In this document: positions 27,446 through 36,450 of the stretch, piece after piece
Position numbering within the stretch: position 1 is the first letter of the stretch
Layout: each line of letters opens with the position of its first letter
Origin: Neorhizobium lilium
Lineage (GTDB): Bacteria > Pseudomonadota > Alphaproteobacteria > Rhizobiales > Rhizobiaceae
DNA length: 64,000 bases
Assembly: GCF_004053875.1 (NCBI RefSeq)
Contig: NZ_SBIP01000001.1
Location: 1,026,573-1,090,572, forward strand
Reading direction: 5' to 3'
Made by a program: the position numbers and the translations under genes
The notes under the pieces: generated by a model
Told to the model about the DNA's origin: nothing
Seen by the model: only the letters and a program-made list of their open reading frames with translations
Database searches by the model: none

Positions 27446-28429
27446 TTAGATATCTCCCTGCTGGGCGGTCTGCTCGTCACGTGGGTTCAGAAACCCGTCG
27501 ATGATGATTGCAGCCAGGAGGATCGTGGACTTGATTAGGTTCTGATAGATCAGCGGAATGTCGATAATCGTCATTGCGTTCAGCATGATGCCGATCAAAG
27601 CGGCGCCGTAGAGCACGTTCCGCACGCCACCTTTGCCGCCCGACAACCCTATTCCGCCTATCACCGCAACAAGCACGATGTCGTAGAGCAGGGTCGAATT
27701 GACAACACGGGTGTTGATCGAATGAAGGCTTGCGGCAGTCAGGAGACCGGCCATCAGGGATATGACGGCGGAAATGACGTATCGAAGCACTAGCATTGGC
27801 CGAATGGGCATTCCCACATTGCGAGCGGCCACGGGATTGTCCCCCGCATAATAAACGTAGCGGCCCCACTTGGTGTATCTTAGGAACAGGAAGACAAGGA
27901 ATGCCAGGCCTGCAAAGATGAAGACTTCGACAGGTATGTCTAGAAAACGCAATCCACCCAGCGATTGGAGCCAATGGCCACTCGGCACCGGCACCGCGTC
28001 CTGGGTGATGAGTTGCGATCGGACAAATCCAAAGACAAACGAGCCACTCGCTAACGTAACGAAAATGGCTGGAACGTCTGCGTAGGCAACCAGAAAGCCG
28101 TTTAGCAGGCCGATGCAAAGGACACCGGCCAACACCAGCATTAACGCCGCGCCGTCGGATGAGCCGTCATTCAGCAGTTGAAGGTACCAGGCCACCGACA
28201 TCGCCATGATTGCGACGGCGGAGAGATCGATGCCGCGCCCGATTATCACGATCGCCATGCCAAGGGCGAGAATCCCCAGAACCGAAATAGAGCGCACAAT
28301 GGATACGATGTTCTCGGGCGTGAAAAATCCGGGCAGTGCGAAGGACGCCGCCGCAAATATCAAAACGGCAATAGACGCAACGATCTGCTCCTGGCTTAAC
28401 CTCATCATACGCGATCCACTTGGCTGCAT
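27446..28429 (-). CDS. Ribose-type ABC permease
   Basis: About 327 residues of mostly membrane-spanning sequence. Family landmarks are GIIxGRGIDLS-like IIGRGIDLSAVAIMAMSV, GFLVAYADVPAIFVTLASGS, YYAGDNPVAARNVGMP and IGGIGLSGGKGGVRNVLYG. It pairs with the permease half of the fusion protein to form the translocation channel. ATG 28429 has AAGGGA upstream; ATGs at 28408 and 28405 are possible, and the long frame from 28552 is not likely because it lacks a membrane start. First gene of the minus-strand operon that runs to 21574. Confidence 0.85.
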   Translation of the reverse strand: MQPSGSRMMRLSQEQIVASIAVLIFAAASFALPGFFTPENIVSIVRSISVLGILALGMAIVIIGRGIDLSAVAIMAMSVAWYLQLLNDGSSDGAALMLVLAGVLCIGLLNGFLVAYADVPAIFVTLASGSFVFGFVRSQLITQDAVPVPSGHWLQSLGGLRFLDIPVEVFIFAGLAFLVFLFLRYTKWGRYVYYAGDNPVAARNVGMPIRPMLVLRYVISAVISLMAGLLTAASLHSINTRVVNSTLLYDIVLVAVIGGIGLSGGKGGVRNVLYGAALIGIMLNAMTIIDIPLIYQNLIKSTILLAAIIIDGFLNPRDEQTAQQGDI

Positions 28430-28782
28430 TCGTCCATGTCCCTTCGAGGCACTAAGCTGCAGTGTTTGCGGAACGTCGTCAAAATACGCGTTCTCGAAAC
28501 CAGCCGTAATCGTAGAACGAATTTCGCCGGACCCGCGCCCGGCTGAAAACACCTATCCGACAGGCCGCGCAAGCACCGGCAGAGCGCCGACCTGTCAGGC
28601 ACGTCATTGCAGTCTGATTCTGAAAATACGTCGTTCCCGACAGTCTTCGCTGCGTTGGCCTGAGGTTAGGCCTGTCACCTTAATTATGTCAATCGGTTTT
28701 CAGTGCCCGATACATCGGCCACAAATGAAAAAATACATTCATAATCATGGCGGCGCGGAGATACCTCCCGGTCTTGGCGATT

Positions 28783-28816
28783 TTGAAATTATTCTTTCAA
28801 TTTGCAAATAAATTTG
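28783..28816. promoter_or_regulatory. Candidate RpiR operator pair in the divergent promoter region
   Basis: TTGAAA-N6-TTTCAA (28783-28800) is a perfect inverted repeat and is followed by CAAAT-AA-ATTTG (28805-28816). Both lie in the 423-base AT-rich gap between the permease operon and the RpiR gene. Inverted TGAAA/TTTCA-type sites are common for RpiR regulators, so these probably control both directions. The rest of the 28430-28850 gap shows nothing else I can name. Confidence 0.5.
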
Positions 28817-28852
28817 GTATTCTGCATAATCAAATCCAGAGTGGATAGGTCT

Positions 28853-29794
28853 GTGGCAAGCGACGTAAGAAGGCTGCTGCTCGGTGGCGAACTCAATCTG
28901 ACCCCGTCGGAGGAGAGGATTGTTCAGATTTTGCTTGCGGATTATCCCGCATCAGGGCTGGGCACGGCAAGCAATCTAGCACGGAAAGCCGGCGTTAGCG
29001 ATGCAACTGTTGTACGCCTTGCGGTCAAGCTTGGCTTCGAGGGATTTCTCGACCTGCAGCGCAATCTTCTGACTGAAGTGGAAGCCCGCCTACACTCGCC
29101 GCTGCTGATGATGGAAACGAAACGGGCGAGCGATTGTGCGCCCGGTATAGCCGAGGAATACCTGCATGCAGTGTCCGAATGTGTGGATAGGACCATCGGT
29201 GCAACTCCGGCCAATACGTACGACCGGGTGGCAAGAATCATCACGGAGGCAAAAGGTCGTGTTGGCCTCGTCGGTGGTCGATTCAGTCGCCACATTGCCG
29301 GTATGCTTTCGGGTTATCTGTCTCAACTGCGCGCCAATGTGCATGATATCGGCCCATTGACGGCACAGGCTTTCGATACGCTAGTTGAATACGGCAAGCG
29401 TGATGTGCTCATCGCATTCGACTATCGCCGCTATCAAAACGACGTTGTGGCATTCGCCAACCAGGCCGCCGAGAGGGGCGCGACGGTCGTCCTTTTTACG
29501 GACCAGTGGCTCTCTCCCATATCAGAACGGGCTGAGGTGGTGATCATCTGTCCGCTCGATGTTCCCTCGCCCTACGATACTTTGGCGCCTGCAGTGGCGC
29601 AGATCGAAGCGCTCATCGCACAGATTCTGTCTTCACTCGATGACGTCACCCGCCGACGGATTGAGAACGTTGAAGCGATCCGGGCGCGGAATTTGGTGAC
29701 ATTGGACGGCAGAGATGGCGTTCCAGCGAGATCCGAAGCGAACCCCATTCAACCCGGACCAAAAAGAAAGAAAGGTGACGCTTCCAATGCCTGA
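28853..29794 (+). CDS. RpiR-family transcriptional regulator
   Basis: About 313 residues. The N-terminal RpiR helix-turn-helix (LTPSEERIVQILLADYPASG, SNLARKAGVSDATVVRLAVK, LGFEGFLDLQ) is followed from about residue 115 by a SIS sugar-phosphate-binding domain (RVGLVGGRFSRHIAGMLSGY, KRDVLIAFDYRRYQNDVVAF). Together these define RpiR regulators that sense phosphorylated sugars or related metabolites. I chose GTG 28853 because GGATAGG precedes it; GTG 28841 is possible. An upstream TTG at 28802 would place the start inside the operator. It overlaps the next gene by eight bases, so it is co-transcribed with the enzymes and probably represses both divergent operons. Confidence 0.85.
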   Translation: MASDVRRLLLGGELNLTPSEERIVQILLADYPASGLGTASNLARKAGVSDATVVRLAVKLGFEGFLDLQRNLLTEVEARLHSPLLMMETKRASDCAPGIAEEYLHAVSECVDRTIGATPANTYDRVARIITEAKGRVGLVGGRFSRHIAGMLSGYLSQLRANVHDIGPLTAQAFDTLVEYGKRDVLIAFDYRRYQNDVVAFANQAAERGATVVLFTDQWLSPISERAEVVIICPLDVPSPYDTLAPAVAQIEALIAQILSSLDDVTRRRIENVEAIRARNLVTLDGRDGVPARSEANPIQPGPKRKKGDASNA

Positions 29795-30431
29795 TCAACT
29801 TCCTCGCCGAGATGCGCCCTATGTGGCAGGCGAAACGGCGATCCTGCTTGTCGACATGCAGCGCATATGGCTTGAGCCGGGCTTGGACCCTGATCACCCG
29901 GAGCGGGGACCGGAGCACTATTTCTATCGCCAGACTGCATCGGTGACGGTACCGAACAACGAGCGGCTCTTGGCTGCGGCGCGTGCCAGCGGAATCGAAG
30001 TTGTCCATACGATCATCCAAAGTCTGACCGAGGACGGCAGGGATCGGTCACTCGATCACAAGCTGACCCCCATCCACATTGCGCCAAGTTGTCCCGAGGG
30101 ACTGCCACTCGAAAACCTTGCTCCAAAGGGCGATGAAATCCTCATCCCCAAGACATCATCAGGCGTCTTCAACTCAACAAATATCGACTACGTTCTCAGA
30201 AATATGGGTGTCCGCTACCTCATCATCACGGGCATCATGACCGACCAGTGCGTCGATATGGCCGTGAGGGACGCAGCGGACAAAGGATATCTGGTCACCT
30301 GCGTTTCAGATGCCTGCGCAGCAACCACGCAAGAACGGCACGACACCGCACTCAAGGCATTTGGCGGCTATTGCTGGGTTTCAGATACCGAAACAGTGAT
30401 CCGCCGCCTTGAAATGAGGGCGGCTGCATGA
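29787..30431 (+). CDS. Isochorismatase-family cysteine hydrolase
   Basis: About 214 residues with the complete cysteine-hydrolase triad: D in AILLVDMQRIW, K in EILIPKTSSGVFNSTNI and C in YLIITGIMTDQCVDMAVRDA. The loop SDACAATTQERHDTAL is the family's substrate-side segment. Known members hydrolyse isochorismate, N-carbamoylsarcosine, biuret, ureidoacrylate or nicotinamide; the active-site cysteine and the neighbouring nitrogen enzymes favour an amide or carbamoyl amide. ATG 29787 lies within the end of the RpiR gene. It overlaps the following GS-like gene by four bases (ATGA). Confidence 0.85.
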   Translation: MPDQLPRRDAPYVAGETAILLVDMQRIWLEPGLDPDHPERGPEHYFYRQTASVTVPNNERLLAAARASGIEVVHTIIQSLTEDGRDRSLDHKLTPIHIAPSCPEGLPLENLAPKGDEILIPKTSSGVFNSTNIDYVLRNMGVRYLIITGIMTDQCVDMAVRDAADKGYLVTCVSDACAATTQERHDTALKAFGGYCWVSDTETVIRRLEMRAAA

Positions 30432-31747
30432 GCGACTACCAATCGCTGACCGGTATTGTCACGACGGACATCGCGGCCGTCACGAGAGGCCGCTTCGTTT
30501 CGAGTGAGCGGCTTGAGGCCACGACATCCAGCGGGGTTGGCTGGCTTCAGGCGAACCTCTCGCTGACACCTTTCAATTCCATCGCCAATCCCAATCCGTG
30601 GGGATCATCCGGCGATTTGCGCTTGCTCCCCGACGGCGGTGCGCGATATCGAACGACGAAGACCGGCTCCACGACACCCTTCGACCTCATTCACGGAAAC
30701 CTGGTCGAATTGGACGGTACGCCATGGTCCTGCTGCACGAGAACGATACTTCAAGACGCACTGGCGGATCTCAAGTCTGCGACTGGACTAACGTTAAAAG
30801 TCAGTTTCGAGCATGAGTTCCAGATCCTGGACGCGGACCTGCCTGCCGAGCACGTTCTGTCTTTCGCAGGTTTGCGGAGGGCTGATGGCTTTGCCTCACA
30901 GGTGGTGTCCGCGCTTGACGAGGCCGGCATATCTCCCGAAGTGATCATCTCGGAGTTTGGAGTTGACCAGTTTGAAGTGACCTATGCGCCCACGGATGGT
31001 GTCACAGCGGCAGATCGCGCCGTGGCGCTCAGAGAAATCGTTCGCGAGGTTGCCCGCAACAAGGGATGGCGCGCGACATTCGCACCAAAGACGACGCCGT
31101 CCTCTGTTGGCAACGGCGTTCACATCCATTTCAGCCTGATCGGCCCGGACGGAGAGCCCGTGACGTATGATGGGGCGAGAGAGTCAGGCCTTTCCGTTCA
31201 GGCTGGCTCGTTCTGCGCCGGGATTCTCAAGCACCTGCCGGCGTTGACCGCTCTCAGCGCCGCCAGCGTTTCTTCCTACTACCGCCTCAAGCCGCACAAT
31301 TGGAGTTCCTCGTATACCTGGCTTGGTGACAAGGACCGCGAAGCGACCTTGCGGATATGTCCAACTGTGACCCTCGGCGGACGCGATCCGGCTAAGAGCT
31401 ACAACGTCGAATATCGCGCCGCCGACGCCACAGCCAGTCCATACCTCGCATTGGCTGCAATCGTGAGGGCTGGCCTTGCCGGCCTAACGGATGCGCTGTC
31501 CTGTCCTCCGATTTTCTCCGGCGATCCGTCAGCAATGACCGAGCAAGAGCGGCGCGAAAAGGGATTGCGCCGGCTTCCTGAAACTCTCGATCAGGCGCTC
31601 ATCGCGCTGCAGGAGGATCAGACCGTCACCTCATGGTTCTCGGGACTATTTCTTGAGACTTACATCGGCATGAAGCGCTTCGAACTCAAGATCTTCGAGG
31701 GGCTCGATGAAGACGCTGTGTGCGAGCGCTATAGAGCCGTCTATTGA
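30428..31747 (+). CDS. Glutamine-synthetase-family ligase (gamma-glutamylamide synthetase-like)
   Basis: About 439 residues. Ligase landmarks are all in place: FEHEFQIL (metal-binding E), EFGVDQFEVTYAP (E), NGVHIHFSL (usual form GMHxHxS), EATLRICP and the metal-binding YNVEYRAADATASPYLALAA. The length and the divergent N-terminus (MSDYQSLTGIVTTDIAAVTR) place it among GS-like enzymes such as PuuA or GlnA3 rather than primary GlnA. Such enzymes join glutamate's gamma-carboxyl to an amine with ATP. In this operon the amine is probably derived from the imported compound. Start and stop overlap both neighbours by four bases. Confidence 0.85.
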   Translation: MSDYQSLTGIVTTDIAAVTRGRFVSSERLEATTSSGVGWLQANLSLTPFNSIANPNPWGSSGDLRLLPDGGARYRTTKTGSTTPFDLIHGNLVELDGTPWSCCTRTILQDALADLKSATGLTLKVSFEHEFQILDADLPAEHVLSFAGLRRADGFASQVVSALDEAGISPEVIISEFGVDQFEVTYAPTDGVTAADRAVALREIVREVARNKGWRATFAPKTTPSSVGNGVHIHFSLIGPDGEPVTYDGARESGLSVQAGSFCAGILKHLPALTALSAASVSSYYRLKPHNWSSSYTWLGDKDREATLRICPTVTLGGRDPAKSYNVEYRAADATASPYLALAAIVRAGLAGLTDALSCPPIFSGDPSAMTEQERREKGLRRLPETLDQALIALQEDQTVTSWFSGLFLETYIGMKRFELKIFEGLDEDAVCERYRAVY

Positions 31748-32496
31748 CATCCACCCCCGGCATCGACGTTGCGGAATGGCCAGAACCAGTTGAGATCGTC
31801 AACGAGGCCGGTCGGTCCGAGATTGTTCTGATCTGTGAGCACGCGTCAAACTACATCCCTCCATCGTTCGATGGCCTCGGGCTGCCAGACGAAGAACTTG
31901 TCCGGCACATCGCTTGGGATATCGGTGCGGAGGCCGTGAGCCGCCTGTTGTCAGAGATGCTGGATTCACCGTGCTTCCTCGGGAGATATTCGCGCCTTCT
32001 CATCGACCTGAATCGTCCACTCGATAGCCCTACGAGCATCCCTGTCCGATCTGAAAGCACTGCCGTTCCTGGCAATATGGGCATAACCGACGAAAACCGG
32101 CAGGTTCGGATCGAGCGGATATTCGAGCCGTTTCAGTCTGCCGTGGAGCAACACCTCGACCAGAGGCTGGCTGAAGGAAGATCGACGAAGATCGTCGCCA
32201 TCCACTCATTTACGCCGGTCTTCCTGGGCATCAGCCGTCCATGGCATGCAGGCATCTTGTTTGATCGCTCCGCGAAATTTGCGGACAGGACAATCGGACT
32301 GCTGTCTGGCGAGACCGGGCTGACGGTTGCAGCGAACGTGCCGTACGTAATCGAGCGCAGCAGCGACTATGCGATACCAATCCACGGCGAGGACCGCGGA
32401 TTGGAAGCAATCCTCATTGAATTGAGGAACGACCTGCTGGCGACGTCTGACGCCCGGCACGAATGGGCAGAAAGACTCTACCGGGCTCTCGGTTGA
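31744..32496 (+). CDS. N-formylglutamate-amidohydrolase-family protein
   Basis: About 250 residues with the zinc-hydrolase motifs of the family: ICEHASNYIP (metal-binding E and H), HIAWDIGA, RYSRLLIDLNRP and IVAIHSFTPVF (H). The classic enzyme, HutG, hydrolyses N-formyl-L-glutamate in histidine degradation. Here, next to a gamma-glutamyl ligase and a cysteine hydrolase, it more likely cleaves a glutamyl or formyl amide made in this pathway. The start is TTG 31744, overlapping the TGA of the GS-like gene. Last intact gene of the plus-strand operon. Confidence 0.8.
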   Translation: MTSTPGIDVAEWPEPVEIVNEAGRSEIVLICEHASNYIPPSFDGLGLPDEELVRHIAWDIGAEAVSRLLSEMLDSPCFLGRYSRLLIDLNRPLDSPTSIPVRSESTAVPGNMGITDENRQVRIERIFEPFQSAVEQHLDQRLAEGRSTKIVAIHSFTPVFLGISRPWHAGILFDRSAKFADRTIGLLSGETGLTVAANVPYVIERSSDYAIPIHGEDRGLEAILIELRNDLLATSDARHEWAERLYRALG

Positions 32497-32544
32497 CCAG
32501 ACGCGAGCGACCACCAGGCGATCGCGAAAGCGATCGGCGAAACC

Positions 32545-32760
32545 GACAAGCAGACTGTGGCCGACCTTATCAGGCGGATTTCGGAGCGCGGTGTCACGAT
32601 CGTCCTGATCGAGCATGTCCTGACGTTTCTGATGAGCTTGTCGCAACAGCTCATGGCTCTTAACCAGGGAAAGGTTCTGGCGGCAGGTGATCCGGACGCG
32701 GTCCTTGCCGATCCACGCGTGGTCGAAGCCTACTTCGGCACCAGAAAGCACGACGCATGA
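32545..32760 (+). pseudogene. C-terminal fragment of a LivG-type ABC ATPase
   Basis: The frame reads LIRRISERGVTIVLIEHVL, then LMALNQGKVLAAGDPDAVLA and VEAYFGTRK. This is the last third of branched-chain amino acid-type ATPases (LivG), including the switch histidine in IEHV. Walker A, signature and Walker B are all missing. It is followed with a four-base overlap by a LivF-like start, the natural livG-livF order, so this is the end of a deleted LIV-type transport operon that once stood after the catabolic genes. Confidence 0.7.
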
Positions 32761-33063
32761 GCCAGCGCCTTGATATAACGGGCCTCACAAGCGGCTACGG
32801 CCGCATCGACGTTCTGCACGATCTCAGCCTCTCAAATGGGTGCCCATGGCAACGTCGGGCTCTTCGGCCCCAACGGTCACGGCAAGATGACATTGTTGCG
32901 AACGGTGTCGGGTCTGATCAAACCCAGCAAGGGGTCCATCGCGTTCAATGGCGTGAAGCTCTCGACGTTAACGCCCCGCGCCATCGTGGAGCTCGGCATC
33001 ATCCATGTATCACAGGGAAACCGGCTATTTCCGGACCTTATCGTCGGTGAATGTCTATCGCTC
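32757..33063 (+). pseudogene. N-terminal fragment of a LivF-type ABC ATPase, frameshifted
   Basis: The first frame, MSQRLDITGLTSGYGRIDVL, is a LivF N-terminus. After HDLSLS the frame changes and another frame continues NVGLFGPNGHGKMTLLRTVS (Walker A GPNGHGKMT, with M for T) and LSTLTPRAIVELGIIHVSQG. At about 33063 the sequence runs straight into LysR-like sequence. Signature and Walker B are gone. Frameshift plus deletion make it non-functional. Confidence 0.7.
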
Positions 33064-33593
33064 GGGAGCTTCACAAAGGCCGCGCTGGAGCTCGATCTGC
33101 CAAACTCCACAGTCAGCGACTGAATCTCGGACCTCGAAAAGGCCCTCGGCGTGAGCCTCCTCATTCAAACAACAAGGAAGCTTCATCTTACTGATGCGGG
33201 AGAGATATTCTTCAGGAAAGCGGAGGCGGCGGTGGCGGCACTCGTGAGCGCTGGCGAGGAAGCGTCGGTGTTCCAGAAGCGCCCTACAGGCACCCTCAAG
33301 ATCACGGCGCTCGCAGACTTCGACTTCACTCCTATCTGCGAGGCAGTGACGGAATACACGAAAAATTCCCCGAGGTGAAAGTTGAACTGCTTCTGACGGA
33401 TCGGCTGGTGGACCTGATAGGCGAGGGCTTCGATATCGCCGTCAGGGCCGGTCCTGTCGGAGATTCGACTTTGAGCGCGAAACCATTGGGTGCAAGCGGA
33501 CTAATCTTGGTCGCCAACCCCCATTATCTGAAGACTTCACCTGCCATCGCCCACCTCGTCAGCTTCATGCACTATGATCTCGGTTATATCTAG
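33064..33593 (+). pseudogene. Broken LysR-family regulator joined to the livF fragment
   Basis: The sequence GSFTKAALELDLPNSTVSD, then a TGA stop at 33121-33123, then ISDLEKALGVSLLIQTTRKL is a LysR helix-turn-helix with an in-frame stop replacing an R. TDAGEIFFRKAEAAVAALVS and LKITALADFDFTPICEAV follow. The frame is lost at 33378 and resumes in another frame as VELLLTDRLVDLIGEGFDIA. It ends early at 33593. The first 20 residues are replaced by livF sequence, so a recombination junction lies near 33063. Confidence 0.65.
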
Positions 33594-34389
33594 CTGGAGC
33601 AGAAGACTTTGCAGACCATCGACAACCCGTTCGGCACGAAGTTGTCACCCATGTCTTAGGACAATCTGTTACCTATGTCTTCGGGTCGGACATAGGCGAT
33701 CCTTTCGCCTTGAAAGAAGTCGAACCGCCGACCACCGGCGATTAACTGTCTTATGTTCGCCTTAAATCTTCCAATCAGGGCAACTGCTTGCTCTCCGAAA
33801 TGGCCAGTAGGGGCGGCGCGCAGACCATCCGGTCCTGGAAACCGGGGATGAAATAGCTGCCATTGAGCGCGGGCGACCGCCATGACACGTCCCGAACCCA
33901 TTCCGGTCCGCCAGTCTTGCTACAGGCTGACCTGGAGGCGAACGTAAGGCTCGTCATTGCCGCCTGCTAAAGCTCGGCCCGGCACTCGCAAGAATGGCGG
34001 CCTGCGTGTCCACGATCCGTCCTCCATCGCCGGCCTGGGCGGCCACCCACGCCGGCGCTTCTTTTTCTCACCAAGGAGCAAGGAAATCATAAGACAAGCG
34101 TGTGAGCGCTGGCGCGTCGAACGAGCTCATCCACAACAACACGGACGGTGGGGAGTATCACGCGGGTCGCGGGCCACACAGCGTTGAACGGCGATTGCAC
34201 CTGGCACCGATCCAGCGCTGATCAATCTATTGATGAGAGGTTTCGGCCTTATGCAGAGACCGGTGTCCTCGCAGCTCTTGAAGGAATGCGGACCTTGACC
34301 CCTTAATCTAAAATTAGACATGCTAGATCGAGATCGGGCAAAGCCGACAATGACGACGCCCGTCGCATGCCTGATCGGTGCGAAGCGTC
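33594..34389. other. Gene-poor stretch with insertion-sequence-end-like repeats
   Basis: About 800 bases with no gene I can support. At 33643-33655 and 33668-33681 two copies of TGT(C/T)ACC(C/T)ATGTCTT occur 25 bases apart, a pattern like the termini of rhizobial insertion sequences with GTTACCTATGTCT ends. Short minus-strand frames between 33656 and 33957 may be relics. No transposase frame remains. Confidence 0.35.
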
Positions 34390-34707
34390 TTATTTGGGGC
34401 AGGAGCCGTTTATACTGGCTGAGGCCTCGCCCGCTGGATTGCTCGTTGCTCCCTCAGGCCCATGCACACAGTCTGCGTTTAGATGGCTGCCCCCAAGCGA
34501 AGGTTTCTCCCCTGCATTGCTGGCACTACCACTAAGCGTTTTCCCGTTCGACTGACCACTGTCAGGCATGCCGTCGGCTGAATTTCCTGAGTTACCCCCG
34601 CCGGTCTCAACCGTGCCGCCGGTTAGGCTTCCGCCGTTGGTCTGCGCAAGTGCAGTCCCAAACAGTGCTAGCAGGAAAATGGCTAAGCATGCGATTCTGT
34701 TCATCAT
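34390..34707 (-). CDS. Small secreted Gly/Ser/Asn-rich protein
   Basis: About 105 residues from ATG 34707, which has GGAG eight bases upstream. A typical signal peptide (MMNRIACLAIFLLALFGTAL, cleavage after LAQ) is followed by a low-complexity mature part of some 84 residues rich in G, S, N and T, with two cysteines (ADCVHG and NGSCPK) that could form a disulfide. I recognise no family. It lies 95 bases after the GMC dehydrogenase gene on the same strand and might be co-expressed, but a functional link is only a guess. Confidence 0.6.
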   Translation of the reverse strand: MMNRIACLAIFLLALFGTALAQTNGGSLTGGTVETGGGNSGNSADGMPDSGQSNGKTLSGSASNAGEKPSLGGSHLNADCVHGPEGATSNPAGEASASINGSCPK

Positions 34708-34801
34708 TTGATTGCTCCATATTTTTGATGAAGACAAGCGAGTCGGGAGCACTACTCCTGGCGGCATGAGCCAAGGAGATAGCAGAACTACCTGCTCCCG
34801 C

Positions 34802-36436
34802 TCAGACTTCCCTGAGCAACTGCTCGGCGATGCGCACGCTTAGGGCGGCGCCGGTTAGGGTCGGGTTCATGCACGAAGCCGAGGGCATCACGCTGGTGCC
34901 GGCAATGAACATATTGTGGTGGTCATGCGTGCGGCAATCGCGATCGACGACCGAATCATTCGGATCGTCGCCCATGCGCGTTGTGCCCATCACGTGCTGG
35001 CGGTTCTGCCATTTGACGTCAGTAGACAGAACCTCTGCGTCTAGCAGTTGCGCGATCTTGTTGAGATCCTGAAGTCCGCGGTCGCGGCCCGCATTCCAGT
35101 AGTCGGTAATGCTGTAATAGAGGCTCGGCACCGGAATGCCGAGCGCATCGAACTTGGTCTTTGACGGAGTAACGCGGTTTTCAGCGAGCGGCAGCGGTTC
35201 GAAATCGATCGCCCAGTTGAGCGAGCGGGCTGAATACTTGCGGATCTCGGCGTCGAGCTTTGAACCCAGAATGCCCTTCTTGATGAAGCCTTCGGTCATC
35301 TGGGCGGTCGGCACGGTGTTGCGCACCTTGATCTTGTAGCTCGGGTAATCCTTGCGGAATTCGCCGTCGCGCTGGTTGAGATACACCAGCAGCTCAGTCG
35401 GGCCTTCGCCCGGCCACATGTCTTCCTTGGTCAGCATGTTCATGCTGATGCCGGTATGGTCCATTAGGTTACGGCCAACCTGGTCGGAAGAATTGGCGAT
35501 GCCGTTCGGATATTTGGCCGAGGTCGAAATCAGCAGCAGCTTGGCAGATTCGATGCCGTAGGCGGCGAGCACGAAATACTTCGCCGTCAGCTTGTGTTCA
35601 GAATTGTCCGGCTTCTTGTACCAAATTCCTGTGATTTTGCCGTCGTCGCCGGCCTCGATCTTGTAGACGACCGAGTTGTCGAGCAGCTTGGCGCCATGGC
35701 GCTCAGCCTCGTCGATATGCATCGAGCCGTCATATTTGGCACCGATCGGACAGACCGGATTGCAGTTGTTGTTGCCGGCGCAGACCGGGCGGTTGCCATA
35801 GGGACGCGAGGCGCGGCCATGCGGCTCGAGCACCGGATTGAAGCCGCCAACGGCGAGCTTTTCCGCAAGCGTCTCGAACATGTAGCTGGAATTCAGCTGC
35901 CTCATCGGGAAGGGCATGGTGCGCGGCGGCATTGGGCCGCCGCCTTGGCCGCTCTCGTCCTGGCCGTCGAGGCCGGTGACACCGAGTTCCAGCTCCGCCT
36001 TGTTGTAGAAGGGCTCCAGATCGTCATAGCTGATCGGCCAGTCGCGGCCACGGCCGTAGAGTGACTGCAGCTTAAAGTCGTTGGGGATCATCCGCCACAG
36101 AGCCGAGCCGAAATGCCAAGTCGTGCCTCCAACGACGCGCAGGTAGGAGGTGTTGTATTTAATCGGTCCTTCGAACTGAAGATAGTCGCCATAGGTGGAC
36201 GGCGCATGCGGCAGGCTGGGGAAGGGCGAGCCGGCGCCCTGCAGCTTGGCATTGGCGAGCGAAAGCTTGACCGGCGCGTTGCGGAAGGTCTCGACGATCT
36301 CGCGTCGGTCGACCCGCGGTCCGGCTTCCAGAATGATGACCTTCTTGCCGGCTTTGGCAAGATTTGCGGCGACGATGCCGCCCATTACGCCCGAACCGAT
36401 AACGATCAGGTCCGCATCATATGCGTCATTAGCCAT
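34802..36436 (-). CDS. GMC-family FAD sugar/polyol dehydrogenase, large subunit
   Basis: About 544 residues. The N-terminal FAD motif DLIVIGSGVMGGIVAANLAK and the C-terminal GMC signature (FIAGTSVMPSASCMNPTLTG, with HVMGTTRMGDD before it) are intact. A cysteine cluster, CAGNNNCNPVCPIG, near residue 217 matches the iron-sulfur-cluster region seen in the catalytic subunits of gluconate, sorbitol and fructose dehydrogenases. It oxidises a sugar, sugar acid or polyol and passes electrons to the cytochrome subunit. It is exported through the Tat-type small subunit, since it has no signal peptide itself. Third gene of the operon 38418-34390. Confidence 0.88.
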   Translation of the reverse strand: MANDAYDADLIVIGSGVMGGIVAANLAKAGKKVIILEAGPRVDRREIVETFRNAPVKLSLANAKLQGAGSPFPSLPHAPSTYGDYLQFEGPIKYNTSYLRVVGGTTWHFGSALWRMIPNDFKLQSLYGRGRDWPISYDDLEPFYNKAELELGVTGLDGQDESGQGGGPMPPRTMPFPMRQLNSSYMFETLAEKLAVGGFNPVLEPHGRASRPYGNRPVCAGNNNCNPVCPIGAKYDGSMHIDEAERHGAKLLDNSVVYKIEAGDDGKITGIWYKKPDNSEHKLTAKYFVLAAYGIESAKLLLISTSAKYPNGIANSSDQVGRNLMDHTGISMNMLTKEDMWPGEGPTELLVYLNQRDGEFRKDYPSYKIKVRNTVPTAQMTEGFIKKGILGSKLDAEIRKYSARSLNWAIDFEPLPLAENRVTPSKTKFDALGIPVPSLYYSITDYWNAGRDRGLQDLNKIAQLLDAEVLSTDVKWQNRQHVMGTTRMGDDPNDSVVDRDCRTHDHHNMFIAGTSVMPSASCMNPTLTGAALSVRIAEQLLREV

Positions 36437-36450
36437 TGTCTCAGTTCCTG

